DNA of 64,000 bases from Haloferax denitrificans ATCC 35960 (GCF_000337795.1 NZ_AOLP01000010.1:1-64000); one strand, 5' to 3'; positions 1 to 10,733 are shown, counted from the first letter of the stretch. Numbers and translations are program-made. Notes: generated from the sequence alone by a model not told the origin.

Positions 1-2214
1 GACGATGTCCTTGACCTCGTCGCCGCGCTGGAGGACGTGAACCGGCTTGTCCATGCCGACGAGCATCGGGCCGATGGCCTCCGCGCCGCCGAGGCGCTGG
101 AGCAGTTTGTAGCCGATGTTGCCCGCTTCGAGGTTCGGGAACACGAGGACGTTCGCGGGGTCGTCGAGCTCCGCGAAGTCGTAGGTGTCGGTCAGCATCT
201 CCTCGACGAGGGCGGTGTCGGCCTGCATCTCGCCGTCGACCGGGAAGTCGACCTCGGGGTCGGCGTGCAGTTGCTCGACGGCGTTTCGGGGCTTGCGCGT
301 CCCCTCGTTCGTGACGCTCCCGAAGTCCGAATACGAGAGGAGCGCCGCGCGGGGTTCGACGTTGAAGCGCCGCGCGAGCTCGGCGGTGTGTTTCGTCACC
401 TCGGCGAGCACGTTCTCGTCGGGGTCGAGGTTGACCGTCGCGTCGGCGCAGAAGATGACGCGGTTCCGGAACGTCAGCATGTAGACGCCGGCCGCGTAGT
501 CGGCGTCGTCGGCCGTGCCGATAATCTGGAGCGGCGGGCGGAGCGCCGAGGGATAGTGGTGCGTGAGGCCGGTCAGCATCGCGTCCGCGTCGCCCATGGC
601 GACCATCACGCTGGCGAAGTAGTTCGAGTCGCTCCGCACGAGTTCGGCCGCCTCGGTCCGGGTGAGGCCCTTGCGCTGGCGGCGCTCGTAGAGGTGGTCC
701 ACGTAGTGGTTCCACTCGCCGCTTTCGGGGTCGGCGATGGTCGGGTCGAAGTCGAGACCGAGGTCCTCGGCGGTCCGGAGAATCTCCTTCGTCCGGCCGA
801 CGAGGATGGGCTCGGCGATGCCCTCCTCGACCAGTTGGCTCGCGGCGCGAATCATCTTCTCGTCTTCGCCCTCGGCGAGCACGACGCGCTTGGGGTTCGA
901 CGCCGCCTTGTTGAGGACGACGCGCATCATCTCGCGGGACTTGCCGAGGCGGGCTTCCAGCTCCTCGCGGTAGTCATCGAGGTCGCGCTCGCGGCGGGCC
1001 GCGCCGCTCTCCATGGCCGCCTCGGCGACGGCCGGCGTCACCTCGTAGAGGACGCGCTGGTCGAGCGGCTTGGGGATGAGGTAGTCGGGACCGAACTGGA
1101 GGGGGCCGTCGCCGTAGGCCTTGACGACCGCGTCGGGCACGTCCTGTCGGGCGAGGTTCGCCAGCGCCTCGGCGGCCGCGCGCTTCATCTCCTCGTTGAT
1201 TTCGGTCGCGCGCACGTCGAGCGCGCCGCGGAAGATGAACGGAAAGCCGAGGACGTTGTTCACCTGATTCGGGTAGTCCGAGCGCCCCGTCGCCATGATG
1301 ACCGTGTCCTCGCGGGCCGCTTTCGCGTCCTCGTAGGCGATTTCGGGCTCCGGGTTCGCCATGGCGAAGATGATGGGGTCGTCGGCCATCGACCGCACCA
1401 TCTCTTGGCTGACGATGCCGCCGACCGAGAGGCCGACGAGCACGTCCGCGCCCTCGATTGCGTCTTCGAGGTCGCCGTCGTCGACGCCGCGGGCGAACGG
1501 CTCGGCGTACTCGTCGAGTTCGCCGGCCTCGGCCCGCGACTCCGAGAGGACGCCGTCGATGTCGCACAGCGTGATGTTCTCGTGGGGGATGCCCAGCGAG
1601 ACGTAGAACCGCGCCGTCGCGGTCGCGGCCGCCCCCGCCCCCGAGAAGGTGACGTTCAGCGACGACAGCTCCTTGTCGGCGATGTCGGCGGCGTTCAGGA
1701 GCGCCGCGCCGGAGATGATGGCCGTGCCGTGCTGGTCGTCGTGGAACACGGGGATGTCCATCCGGTCGCGCAGGGACTCCTCGATTTCGAAGCACTCGGG
1801 GGCCTTGATGTCCTCCAAGTTGATGCCGCCGAACGTCGGCTCCATCGCGGCGACCGACTCCACGAACGCCTGTGGGTCGTCGTGGTCGAACTCGACGTCG
1901 AACACGTCGATGTCGGCGAAGCGCTTGAACAGCACGCCCTTGCCCTCCATCACCGGCTTCGACGCCTGCGCGCCGATGTCGCCGAGGCCGAGCACCGCCG
2001 AGCCGTTGGAGACGACGCCGACGAGGTTGCCCTTCGCGGTGTACTCGTAGGCGGCGTCTTCGTCGTCCGCGATGTCGAGACACGGCGCGGCCACGCCCGG
2101 CGAGTACGCCAGACTCAGGTCGCGTTGGGTGTTCGTCGGCTTCGTCGTCGCTATCTCCACTTTCCCCGCGGGCGGACGCCGATGGTAGTCTCGGGCGTCG
2201 TCTTCGAGCGTCAT
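1..2214 (-). CDS. maeB: NADP-type malic enzyme with phosphotransacetylase domain (C-terminus cut by window edge)
   Basis: Oxidative decarboxylation of malate to pyruvate in the cytosol. 738 codons are visible without a stop, so only the last few residues are likely missing. The N-terminal half has the malic-enzyme core: the DDQHGTA motif near residue 160 and a Rossmann segment [15 protein letters not shown] near 190. From about residue 430 a phosphate acetyl/butyryl-transferase-like domain follows ([18 protein letters not shown]), the usual MaeB fusion in which the second domain is thought to be regulatory. The ATG at 2212-2214 is chosen because a TATA-like box at 2236-2246 lies about 27 bp upstream, as expected for a leaderless transcript. 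Cofactor preference is not visible from the sequence. Confidence 0.93.
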   Translation of the reverse strand, partial: MTLEDDARDYHRRPPAGKVEIATTKPTNTQRDLSLAYSPGVAAPCLDIADDEDAAYEYTAKGNLVGVVSNGSAVLGLGDIGAQASKPVMEGKGVLFKRFADIDVFDVEFDHDDPQAFVESVAAMEPTFGGINLEDIKAPECFEIEESLRDRMDIPVFHDDQHGTAIISGAALLNAADIADKELSSLNVTFSGAGAAATATARFYVSLGIPHENITLCDIDGVLSESRAEAGELDEYAEPFARGVDDGDLEDAIEGADVLVGLSVGGIVSQEMVRSMADDPIIFAMANPEPEIAYEDAKAAREDTVIMATGRSDYPNQVNNVLGFPFIFRGALDVRATEINEEMKRAAAEALANLARQDVPDAVVKAYGDGPLQFGPDYLIPKPLDQRVLYEVTPAVAEAAMESGAARRERDLDDYREELEARLGKSREMMRVVLNKAASNPKRVVLAEGEDEKMIRAASQLVEEGIAEPILVGRTKEILRTAEDLGLDFDPTIADPESGEWNHYVDHLYERRQRKGLTRTEAAELVRSDSNYFASVMVAMGDADAMLTGLTHHYPSALRPPLQIIGTADDADYAAGVYMLTFRNRVIFCADATVNLDPDENVLAEVTKHTAELARRFNVEPRAALLSYSDFGSVTNEGTRKPRNAVEQLHADPEVDFPVDGEMQADTALVEEMLTDTYDFAELDDPANVLVFPNLEAGNIGYKLLQRLGGAEAIGPMLVGMDKPVHVLQRGDEVKDIV

Positions 2215-2235
2215 TGCTCGTGATGGGTACGGTCA

Positions 2236-2246
2236 GGTAAGTAGAC
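2236..2246 (-). promoter_or_regulatory. TATA-like box of the malic enzyme gene
   Basis: Reads GTCTACTTACC on the minus strand, centred about 27 bp before the malic enzyme ATG. This is the spacing expected when transcription starts at the start codon. Confidence 0.5.
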
Positions 2247-2400
2247 CCTTCGCTCCGACAGCGCCTCGTCAACGAGAGTCACACGATACGACCGCTCGTC
2301 GCGCTGTCTCTCCGTCGAGGAATCGGAGTATACGGGCTGGACGGTGCGTTCGCGGCCGATGGCCCCGTCAGCAGTCCGTTCCACCCCGCGACTCGCTCAC

Positions 2401-2691
2401 TCACCGAAGCGCTTCGTGCGGCATCGTGTAGAGCTGAACGTTCTCCGCTATCGACACCTCCTCGAACTGACTCTCCGTCGCGAACAGGTCCGAAACTGCG
2501 TCGACTTGCTTGATGGGATAGATGTGTTTCGCGTTCCCGTAGCCGTGGTACACCTCGACCGGCACGGCGAACGCCACCTCTCCCTCGTCGACCTCGACTG
2601 TCGAGCCGAACGTCAGCTCGTCGTCCTTGTCGGAAACTGTACAGATAGTTGACGGCACCGCGTCCCCTGCATCGTATCTGTCTTTGACCAT
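2401..2691 (-). CDS. small haloarchaeal protein, tandem paralogue A
   Basis: 96 residues starting MVKDRYDAGD, acidic, no membrane segment. It is clearly related to the protein at 3139-3390: shared motifs are RYDAG/RYEAG, AVPVEVYHGYG, a YP.(K/Q)QVD/EQIE segment, VSDLF, and the C-terminus LYT(M/I)PH(E/D)ALR. I do not recognise the family and assign no function. The ATG at 2691 is supported by an A/T-rich TATA-like stretch at about 2703-2716. An in-frame GTG at 2706 and an ATG at 2718 are alternatives: the sequence around the GTG is conserved in the paralogue (VGCQRM in both), but that stretch may instead be regulatory. Confidence 0.75.
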   Translation of the reverse strand: MVKDRYDAGDAVPSTICTVSDKDDELTFGSTVEVDEGEVAFAVPVEVYHGYGNAKHIYPIKQVDAVSDLFATESQFEEVSIAENVQLYTMPHEALR

Positions 2692-3138
2692 CCGTTGACA
2701 ACCCACACTATTTTTCATTATCCTGAGCAGTGTCTCTCCCCGCCCACTCTCCGGGACCGAACTGCTCAGGTTTCAGCCACATATCCAACGAGCACCGCCA
2801 TAACTATTACTCAACCAACGGAACTATATGTGTGGTTGATACGTTTGGCGGGCGCGAGTCGGTGCGTCACCGAGTCGCCGCGTCGTAACCGACCGACGGG
2901 CCGCCGGTCTCGAAACGAGGCTCGCAATGCGTCTCTCCGGCGGGAATGGGTGACCGATTCGAGACCTGCGGCTATCCCCCGAAAGGGAACCCACGCGTCA
3001 ACCGTCGCGGCACCGAGAGAGCAGTCTGCCAGCTGTCCAGTCCGGTCGCTTGCATGTTGGCGTGTCGCGGGCCGGCCGGTCGATGGTCGGATTTCGGACA
3101 GTTCGGCTCGCGTACACCCCGTCGGTGCGGCGTCGAAC
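2692..3138. other. intergenic region with leader homologous to that of the downstream paralogue
   Basis: No convincing gene. The part at about 2692-2815 resembles 3391-3510 at DNA level: both have GTGGGTTGTCAACG(G/A)ATGG at the start codon (minus strand), a GAGCAGT.TCTC block and, about 100 bp upstream, a CCAACGA..ACC block followed by TAAC. Indels break the reading frame between the two copies, so this conservation is more likely regulatory than coding. I see nothing recognisable at 2830-3138. Confidence 0.5.
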
Positions 3139-3390
3139 TCAGCGGAGGGCGTCGTGCGGAATCGTGTAGAGGCGGACTCCGTCCGCGGCGGTCATCTCGT
3201 CGGGTTCGCCGTCGATGACGAACAGGTCGGAGACGCGTTCGATCTGTTCTGTCGGGTAGACGTGCCTCGCGCTTCCGTAGCCGTGGTACACCTCGACCGG
3301 CACGGCGAACGTCAGCGCGTCCTCGACACCGAGAGCCGAACAGATGTCCGTCGGGACGGTTTCGCCTGCTTCGTATCGTTTGTTGGCCAT
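3139..3390 (-). CDS. small haloarchaeal protein, tandem paralogue B
   Basis: 83 residues starting MANKRYEAGE. It lacks about a dozen residues relative to paralogue A in the middle but keeps FAVPVEVYHGYGSARHVYP and the LYTIPHDALR end. Function unknown. It shares the upstream leader with paralogue A, including 18 of 19 bases around the start. Unlike paralogue A I see no A/T-rich TATA box at the usual 25 bp, so it may be weakly expressed or use a more distal promoter, for example the GGTTATC at about 3498-3504. An in-frame GTG at 3403-3405 is an alternative start. Confidence 0.7.
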   Translation of the reverse strand: MANKRYEAGETVPTDICSALGVEDALTFAVPVEVYHGYGSARHVYPTEQIERVSDLFVIDGEPDEMTAADGVRLYTIPHDALR

Positions 3391-3950
3391 TCGTTGACAA
3401 CCCACAGTTCGTGACGACTCTGAGCAGTATCTCACCCCACCACCTCTTGAGAGATTCTGTCGAGCTTCGACTACAACTCCAACGACCACGATGATAACCG
3501 TTACCCAAACGCGCGACGGCGACTGACACGCGGCTGAGACGACGCGCGTCTGCGGCTGAGGCGCGCCATCAACATACCTACAACGCGAGCGCCCCGTGTT
3601 CGCGCGCGTCGCCTCCCCGACGCGTGCGTCTTCGAGCGCTCGCGAACGCGTCAGACGGCGTTGCCGGTCAGTGTGATACCTATATGTCCGTTATACCTCT
3701 GCGACCGCTCGAACGGCGTCCGTCGTCGGTTCGCAGTGGCTCTCGTGCCGCGCGACAGCCGACAGCGGGCGATGTCACCGCTATTGTCACTGACAGTATC
3801 TCTGGGTTCGTGACCGCGGTGGCCACGCTGGGGGGTCGCGCCACGGGGCGTCGATTTCGACCGCGTGAGGACCGCCCGCGACCACGAATCGATTTTTCAG
3901 AAAGTTTTCCATTCAAAAGTATTATGGCGTTCGTATCTGTTGAGTGAGAC
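3391..3950. other. intergenic region upstream of the giant surface protein
   Basis: About 560 bp with no supportable gene. It holds the upstream leader of paralogue B (3391-3510) and the promoter of the giant surface protein: AAAAGTATTA at 3915-3924, about 30 bp before its ATG. A second TATA-like CTATATG lies near 3681-3687 but the short reading frame after it runs through the promoter and has no recognisable features. Confidence 0.5.
3915..3924 (+). promoter_or_regulatory. TATA-like box of the giant surface protein
   Basis: AAAAGTATTA centred about 30 bp before the ATG at 3951, inside a locally A/T-rich stretch. It supports this start and an almost leaderless mRNA. Confidence 0.5.
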
Positions 3951-6900
3951 ATGAGTCGTTACCGCAGGCTCTCCCAACAAGGGTTGAGTCTTGCACTCAC
4001 TCTCATCGTGGTTTTCTCGGTTATCGCAGGCCCAGTGTCTGCGAGCGTCGGGACCACCACCGGTGAGGCACAGCTGGGGGGACCGCCCGCTAACCAACTC
4101 GACACGGTCGACGACGACCAACTGACACAGGCGTCGGAGAACATCAGCGTCTGGGACGGCGCGTTCCTGACGCTCCGGCCCGACGACACCGACCCGCGGC
4201 TCGATTCGGCCGCGGCGTATCAGGTCCAGTCGGTCAACACGTACGTCCGGCAAGACGGGACGGAACAGTCCCTCCGAAAGAACCCGATGTACGTGTACAA
4301 CGTCGGACAGGAGGTCCCGTTCACGTTCGCCGGTTCGAACGCCGGCGCTCCCCGCGCCATCGAGGACCAGGACGTCCAGCTCGTCGCGGCCAAACTCGAG
4401 AAGGGCGCGTCGATTCCCCGGAGCATCTCCGGCGTCGCTGAGACGCTCACCAGCGACGACAGCGTGACCTCCTCGGTCGTCGGCGAGACCACGGGCGCGG
4501 CGGACGACAACTCGTTCGCGTTCACGCCCGACGAGTCCGGCATGTGGATGTTCGCGGTCGTCACCGTCGACGACGGGAACGGCTTTTCGGACACCAACGG
4601 CGACGGGAACCTCGAAACCGACGGCAACGTCACGTTCGTCGGCGTCGACGCCCTGCCGGTCCAGCAGGGGTCGTCGTCGGTGAGCGCGCCGTCGCCCGCG
4701 GGCAACGGCCAGAACGTGACGGTCACCGTGGACGCCTCGTCGCTCGACGCGACCGAGGTCAGCCACACCGTCGCAATCTTCAACGAGTCCGACCTCTCGA
4801 GCTACGACCAGACCATCAACGCGACCGACCGGTCGAGCATCTCCCTCGAAACCGAAATCGCGCGGGTCAACGGGACCAGTCAGATGCCGGCGGACACGAA
4901 CGTCATGGGCGTCACTCCCGGTTCGCAGTCGTTCGTCGGGAGCCAGACGGCGATGTCGATTTTCGACCGCTTCAACGACAGCACGTCGCAGTTCGACGGC
5001 GTCCGCGTCGTCAGTCCCGGCGCGACCGTCTACGGTTCGGCCGTGACCAAGGTCGCGGGCAACCGGACGACCGTCGAGGTCCCCATCCCCGACGGAGCCA
5101 CGCCCGGCGACTACGTCGTGATGCACGTGGCGACGAACCAGTCGGGCACCGAGTCGGTGACGAACCGCGCGCCGCTACAGGTCGCCCAGAGCGTCCAGCT
5201 GAACCTGACGGCGAACACGACCACGCCCGTCGCGGGCGACGACGTCGAGTTCACCGTCACGCGCGAGGACACCGGCGCGGCCGTCCAGAACGCCGAAGTC
5301 ACCGTCGGCGACACGACCGTCCAGACGGACGCCAACGGCGTCGCGGTCGTCACCGTTCCGACGGCCGGCGAGTACGACGCCATCGCGTCGAAGAACGTGA
5401 CGAACGGCGAGGCGTTCGCCGACGCCACGCTCGCGCTCGACGTGTTCGAGCCGGCGACCTTCGAGTACAGCAACCTCACCGTCGAGCCCCAGCAGGTCCT
5501 TCCCGGCGACGAAGTGGTCGCTAACGCGACCGTCGAGAACGTCGGCGACGTCAACGGGAGCTACGAGGCGGCGATCACCGTCGACGGCGAGGCGCAGTCG
5601 CCGTCCGACACCGGCGAGCTCCAGCCCGGCGAGTCGACCGAGGTGAGCTTCACCACCTCGTTCGAGGACCCCGGAACCTACGACGTCTCCATCGACGAGC
5701 TCTCGACCGACGACGCCGAGCTCGTCTCGCGGACCGTCCGCGTCATCGCGCCGGCGAACTCGAGCGTGACCGACGTCAGCGTCGAGCCGACGAGCATCAA
5801 CACGACTGAGCGGTACACCGTCTCGGCGACCGTCGAGAACACCGGTGGCCGCTCCGACTTAGTCCGGCTCACGTACACCACGACCGACGACGAGGGCGAC
5901 ACGGAGGTCTACAACACCACCCGAACCGTCGTCGTGGGCGCCGATTCCACGGTCACGAGGAAGGTGACCGCCCTCGCGCCGACCGCGCTCGGCTCCGACG
6001 ACGTCGGGAACTTCACCGTCGCCGTCAACGGCGTCGAAGCGGATTCGACGCTGACGGTCACGCGGCGCGACCGGCTCCCGCCGACCGTCCGGCTTCCGGC
6101 ACCCGCACAGGGCGCGGTTCCCTTCGGGACGCCCATCACGCTCAGCGTGAGCGACGAGTCGGACATCAGGCGCGCGACGTACAACTTCGGTAACGGCCCA
6201 CAGCCGCTCTCGCTCGACGCCAACGGGAGTGCGACCGTCCCGACCGGCGACCTCGACGAGGGAGAGACGACGCTGACGGTCAACGCGACCGACACGGCCG
6301 GGAACACGATCACCCGGACGTTCACCTTCGACTTCGTCTCCTCGCCGCGCGTCACGAGCGTCGGGCCGACCGACGTCGCCGGACCGTCGAGCACTATCTC
6401 GGCGTCCTTCGCGGACGACCGCAACGGCGACGCGGAGTCCGGAATCAACGCCAGCGCGACGAGGCTTGTCGTCGACGGCACGGCCGTCGACCTCTCGGAC
6501 GCGACGACGAACACCAACTCGACGCTCGAAATCAACGTCTCCGAACTCGGCGTCCCGCTCGCCGAGGGGCCGACGACCGCGAAACTGACCGTCGTCGACG
6601 AGGCCGGCCACGCCACCTCGCGGTTGTTCGAGTTCGAGTACGACGAGACCGCGCCGACCGCGAGTCTCACGCTCGATCCCGACTACGTCGAGGACGACGA
6701 GGACGTGAGCGCGAACAACCCCGTCGACATCACGCTCGACAGCGCCGACGACAACCTCGAATCCGCGGCGTTCGTCGTCCGTGACTCGGACGACGAGGCG
6801 GTCTACACGCGCGACGTGACCTCGCTCGCTCGTTCCACCGGCGAGTTCGAAATCGAGTGGGACGGCACGAACGACGACGGCGCGCTCGTCGCCAGCTGTT

Positions 6901-9900
6901 CCTACAACCTCACGCTCGTGGGCACGGACGCCGGCGGTAACACCGGCGTCGCCAACGCCACCGTCTGCGTGGACAACGAGGAACCGACCTACGACGTGTC
7001 GGCCGTCGACGGGACGACGGACACCGTCTACACGAACGGTAGCGTCAACGTCACCTACAGCACCTCGGAGAGCGTCACCGTCGAGTACGCCTTCGAGTCC
7101 GGCTCGGGCGTGACGGCGACGTTCGAACGGACGCCCGACAGAACGCCGGACGGCGAGACGAGGAACCACACGCTCGACGTGGCCTCGGAACTCCCCGACG
7201 GGAGCTACACGCTGACGGCGACCGCGACCGACCTCGGTAACAACGACGTTACCGTGGAACGGTCCGAGCCCGTCGTGGTCGACACGACCGACCCCGGCGT
7301 CACCGCGACGCTCAACACGACCGCGTCCGGTAACCTCTCGGTCAGCGTGGCGAGCACGGAACCGCTCGCCGACACCCCCGACGCGGAACTCACGTACCCG
7401 AACGACGACGTCGAGTCGCTGACCCTCACGCGGGTCGACTCGACGACGTGGACCGCCGACCTCGCCACGAACGAGTCCGGCGAGTACGCGCTCGACGTGA
7501 CGGGGACCGACCGCGCCGGCAACACCGCGAGCGACTCCAGTACGGCGACCGTCACGAGCAACGACTTCTCCCAGCAGTCGACGCTCCTGCTCGTGAGCTC
7601 GAGCGGCAACACGTTCGTTCGGATTAACGCCAGCGACGACGCGGACCTGCCCGCCGGGCAGACCGTCGTCACGCTGACGGACACGAACATCCCGCCGAAC
7701 GCCCTCTCGCAGGGCACGGCGGCGACGAGATACCTCGAAGCCAACGCCGGCCTCACCGAGGACCAGATCGAGGACGTCACCTACGGCTTCAGCGCCGACC
7801 TCGACACCTCCGGCAACGGCTTCTACATCGTCTACATCGAGCGCGGCGGCACGCGAGTGCTCCCGACGACGCTCCAGACCGACCCGTTCGGCCTGACCGG
7901 TGACTACTACACCGCGACCCGAACCGGCCTGTCGACCTACGGCGCGGTCACGAACGACACGGAAGCGCCGACCATCAGCTACGACGACCCGACCGAGGGC
8001 GCCGAGTTCTCCGAGGCCAACAACACGGTCTCGGTGAACGCGACGCTCTCCGACAACGTGGACGTCAACGCGTCTTCGGTGTCGGTGACGGTCGAAAGCG
8101 ACGGCCAGCTCAGGGACGTGACCGACGACGCGACGGTCACGAACGAGTCGGTCAACTACACCGCGCCCGGCCTCCCGCCGGCGGACTACACCGTCACTAT
8201 CGAGGCGTCCGACACGAACGTCACCGCCAACACGGCGACCGAGCAGGTCAACTTCACCGTGCAGGACGACCGGGAAGCGCCGACGGTCACAGCACTCGGC
8301 CCGACCGACGGCACGACCTTCCCGTTCGGCACCGACACGGTGGAACTCAACGCGACCTACGAGGAAGCGAGTGACGCGGTGAACGACACCGGCGTCGACG
8401 CGGAGAACGTCACCGTCCTGTACGACGGACAGGACATCACGGCCTCGGCCGCGCCCGACGCGACCGGGTTCGACACGACCGTCTCCGTGGACGGAAACGA
8501 GACGCACAACCTGACGGTTCGCGTGCCCGACAACGCCGGTAACACGGCCGTCCGCACGGCGAACTTCAGCGTCGCGGACGACGACGCCGAGCCGACGGTC
8601 GAGATTTCCAACCCCGCCGAGGGCGACGAACTCTCGAACACGACGACCTCGGTCAACGTGACCGCGAGCGTCGACGACGCCGAAAGCGGCGTCAACCTCA
8701 GCTCCGTGACCGTCACCTTCGACGGGACCGACGTCACGAGCGAGGCGAACCTCGACGACCTCTCGAACATCCGGCTCAACGAGACCGGTCTCGAACCGGG
8801 CACCAGCCACAAGGTGTCCGTCTCGGCGGCCGACCGCAGTGGGAACGAGAACGCCTCGACGGTGAACTTCACCGTCGCGCCCGACCTGACGGCACCGAAC
8901 GTCACGCGGGTCAGTTCCCGGAACGCCACCTTCGAGAGCGACGCTAACTTCTCGGTCGAAGTGAACTACACCGACCCCGAGAGCGGCATCGACGCCTCCG
9001 CGGTGACGATTCTGCTCGACGGCGAGGACGTGACCGACGACGCGACGGTGTTCCCGAACCCCGGCGCGACGCTCGACCTCAACTCGTCCGAAATCGACTC
9101 GGGCGACCACCAGCTCAGCGTGCGCGTCACCAACAACAACGGCGACACGACCACGAACGACACGACGTTCTCGGTCAATCAGGGCCCGGACATCTCGGTG
9201 ACGTCCGTCACGCTCGACCCGACGAGCGCCCAGACCGGCGACCAAGTCGAGGTGACCGCGCAGGTCGAGAACTTCGGCGACGAGTCCGGCTCGACCGACG
9301 TCGGCGTCACCGGCACCAGTCAGGCGGGCACCACCGACTTCGGCGTCACGAAGTCCGTGACCCTCGCCACCGGTGAGAACCACTCCGTGAACTTCGTCAT
9401 CAAGCCGACGAACGCGGGCACCTACACGGTCGCGGTCAACGGGACGACCGCGACGAACGCGCTCGACGTGAGTTCGCCGAGCGCCGACATCCAACTGCTC
9501 GGCGACTCGTCGGCCAGTCCGACGTCGCTCCTCGAAGGCGAGGAGACGACCGTCACGGTCAAACTCGGTAATCTCGGCGGCGCGAGCGGCAACGTCTCCG
9601 GCGACGTGACCCGGAACGGAACGACGGTCGGGAACATCTCGACCTCGCTCGCCTCCGGCGCACAGCGGACGTTCACCTTCACCGACACCCCGCCGGGAAC
9701 CGGCGACTACGTCTACGCGTTCAACGGCACGACCATCGACACGGTCACCGTCTCGGCGCGTGCCCCGGCGTTCAGCATCGACGCGGGCGCGAGCACCATC
9801 TCGCAGACGACCGTGGACACCGACGAGACGTTCACGGTCAGGGTGCGCGTGAACAACACCGGCACCGCGGAGGGGACGTACACCAAGGCGCTCACGGCCG

Positions 9901-10733
9901 GCCGCACGACGCTGGCCACCGAGAGCGTCACCGTCGGCCCCGGTTCCTCCGGCACGCTGACGTACAGCGTCTCCATCGACGACGCCGGCACGTACGATCT
10001 GCGGGTCAACGGCGTCAAGATTGGCAGTATCACCGTCGAGGAAGCGAACGTCGGTGGTGGCGGCGGTGGCGGCGGCGGTAACAGCCTCCCCCACGACGAC
10101 ACGACCGACAGCGACCGGCTGTTCTCGGCGCGCGGCTTCGACGCGCAGTTCGACGGCGGGCAGGGCGTCTCCGCGGTGAGCATCACGTTCAGCCAGCAGA
10201 CGACCGGTGAAATCACCGTCAGCGAACGCTCGGGGCTCCCCGGTAGCGTGGGACAGCCCGGCGGCACGGCCGTCAGCTACGTGCGCATCGACGTGCCCGA
10301 CAGCGCGCGCGACCGCCAGTCGACCCTCCGGTTCACCGTCAGACAGAGCCGGCTCGACGAACTCGGCGTCGAATCGTCCGACCTCGTGGTCCGGCGGTTC
10401 AACGAGGACTCCGGCTCGTGGGAAGACCTCGAAACCCGCGTCGTCGACAGCGGTGACGGCGCGGTCGTCATCGAGGCCGACACGCCCGGCTTCTCGTACT
10501 TCGCCGTGACGTCGCGGCAGGTCGTCACGACGACGACCCCGACCGACGACGACACGACGACGACGCCGGACGGCGGCACCACCACCACGGCGTCCAGTAC
10601 GCCCGGCTTCGACGACGAAACGTCGACGACCGCGAGCGGCACGACCGACTCCCCCGTTCCCGGATTCGGCGCGGCGCTCGCCGTGGTCGCGCTCCTCGCG
10701 GCCGCGCTCCTCGCGGTCCGCCGGAACGACTAA
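3951..10733 (+). CDS. giant PGF-CTERM surface glycoprotein with Ig/CARDB-like repeats
   Basis: 2260 residues. Signal peptide at about 10-33 (hydrophobic LALTLIVVFSVIAGPVSA). A long extracellular region follows with many beta-sandwich repeats: CARDB-like units at about 500-700 and again 1745-2030 (TFTVRVRVNNTGTAEGTY type), and Ig-like units marked by PTVTALGPTDG or APTISYDDPTEG starts and DxxGN turns. A FlgD-like unit near 930-1005 carries the only two cysteines I see. Next come a nine-glycine linker at about 2035, a PGF-pre-PGF domain at about 2050-2187, a Thr-rich stalk, and a PGF-CTERM tail (VPGFGAALAVVALLAA plus RR). The tail predicts archaeosortase A cleavage and lipid attachment. NxS/T sites are very numerous. 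Likely a major cell-surface component; ligand unknown. Confidence 0.92.
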   Translation: MSRYRRLSQQGLSLALTLIVVFSVIAGPVSASVGTTTGEAQLGGPPANQLDTVDDDQLTQASENISVWDGAFLTLRPDDTDPRLDSAAAYQVQSVNTYVRQDGTEQSLRKNPMYVYNVGQEVPFTFAGSNAGAPRAIEDQDVQLVAAKLEKGASIPRSISGVAETLTSDDSVTSSVVGETTGAADDNSFAFTPDESGMWMFAVVTVDDGNGFSDTNGDGNLETDGNVTFVGVDALPVQQGSSSVSAPSPAGNGQNVTVTVDASSLDATEVSHTVAIFNESDLSSYDQTINATDRSSISLETEIARVNGTSQMPADTNVMGVTPGSQSFVGSQTAMSIFDRFNDSTSQFDGVRVVSPGATVYGSAVTKVAGNRTTVEVPIPDGATPGDYVVMHVATNQSGTESVTNRAPLQVAQSVQLNLTANTTTPVAGDDVEFTVTREDTGAAVQNAEVTVGDTTVQTDANGVAVVTVPTAGEYDAIASKNVTNGEAFADATLALDVFEPATFEYSNLTVEPQQVLPGDEVVANATVENVGDVNGSYEAAITVDGEAQSPSDTGELQPGESTEVSFTTSFEDPGTYDVSIDELSTDDAELVSRTVRVIAPANSSVTDVSVEPTSINTTERYTVSATVENTGGRSDLVRLTYTTTDDEGDTEVYNTTRTVVVGADSTVTRKVTALAPTALGSDDVGNFTVAVNGVEADSTLTVTRRDRLPPTVRLPAPAQGAVPFGTPITLSVSDESDIRRATYNFGNGPQPLSLDANGSATVPTGDLDEGETTLTVNATDTAGNTITRTFTFDFVSSPRVTSVGPTDVAGPSSTISASFADDRNGDAESGINASATRLVVDGTAVDLSDATTNTNSTLEINVSELGVPLAEGPTTAKLTVVDEAGHATSRLFEFEYDETAPTASLTLDPDYVEDDEDVSANNPVDITLDSADDNLESAAFVVRDSDDEAVYTRDVTSLARSTGEFEIEWDGTNDDGALVASCSYNLTLVGTDAGGNTGVANATVCVDNEEPTYDVSAVDGTTDTVYTNGSVNVTYSTSESVTVEYAFESGSGVTATFERTPDRTPDGETRNHTLDVASELPDGSYTLTATATDLGNNDVTVERSEPVVVDTTDPGVTATLNTTASGNLSVSVASTEPLADTPDAELTYPNDDVESLTLTRVDSTTWTADLATNESGEYALDVTGTDRAGNTASDSSTATVTSNDFSQQSTLLLVSSSGNTFVRINASDDADLPAGQTVVTLTDTNIPPNALSQGTAATRYLEANAGLTEDQIEDVTYGFSADLDTSGNGFYIVYIERGGTRVLPTTLQTDPFGLTGDYYTATRTGLSTYGAVTNDTEAPTISYDDPTEGAEFSEANNTVSVNATLSDNVDVNASSVSVTVESDGQLRDVTDDATVTNESVNYTAPGLPPADYTVTIEASDTNVTANTATEQVNFTVQDDREAPTVTALGPTDGTTFPFGTDTVELNATYEEASDAVNDTGVDAENVTVLYDGQDITASAAPDATGFDTTVSVDGNETHNLTVRVPDNAGNTAVRTANFSVADDDAEPTVEISNPAEGDELSNTTTSVNVTASVDDAESGVNLSSVTVTFDGTDVTSEANLDDLSNIRLNETGLEPGTSHKVSVSAADRSGNENASTVNFTVAPDLTAPNVTRVSSRNATFESDANFSVEVNYTDPESGIDASAVTILLDGEDVTDDATVFPNPGATLDLNSSEIDSGDHQLSVRVTNNNGDTTTNDTTFSVNQGPDISVTSVTLDPTSAQTGDQVEVTAQVENFGDESGSTDVGVTGTSQAGTTDFGVTKSVTLATGENHSVNFVIKPTNAGTYTVAVNGTTATNALDVSSPSADIQLLGDSSASPTSLLEGEETTVTVKLGNLGGASGNVSGDVTRNGTTVGNISTSLASGAQRTFTFTDTPPGTGDYVYAFNGTTIDTVTVSARAPAFSIDAGASTISQTTVDTDETFTVRVRVNNTGTAEGTYTKALTAGRTTLATESVTVGPGSSGTLTYSVSIDDAGTYDLRVNGVKIGSITVEEANVGGGGGGGGGNSLPHDDTTDSDRLFSARGFDAQFDGGQGVSAVSITFSQQTTGEITVSERSGLPGSVGQPGGTAVSYVRIDVPDSARDRQSTLRFTVRQSRLDELGVESSDLVVRRFNEDSGSWEDLETRVVDSGDGAVVIEADTPGFSYFAVTSRQVVTTTTPTDDDTTTTPDGGTTTTASSTPGFDDETSTTASGTTDSPVPGFGAALAVVALLAAALLAVRRND

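Noticed and set aside
37-2223. 728-residue plus-strand open frame
   Set aside because: Antisense to the malic enzyme; its Arg/Gly/Val/Asp-rich sequence has no domain and mirrors GC-rich codons of the real gene.
2692-2718. Longer start (MKNSVGCQR...) for small paralogue A
   Set aside because: The paralogue is out of frame in the leader, and the TATA position fits ATG 2691; kept only as an alternative.
3684-3947. Possible small gene after CTATATG
   Set aside because: The frame runs through the promoter of the giant surface gene and has no hydrophobic or family pattern.
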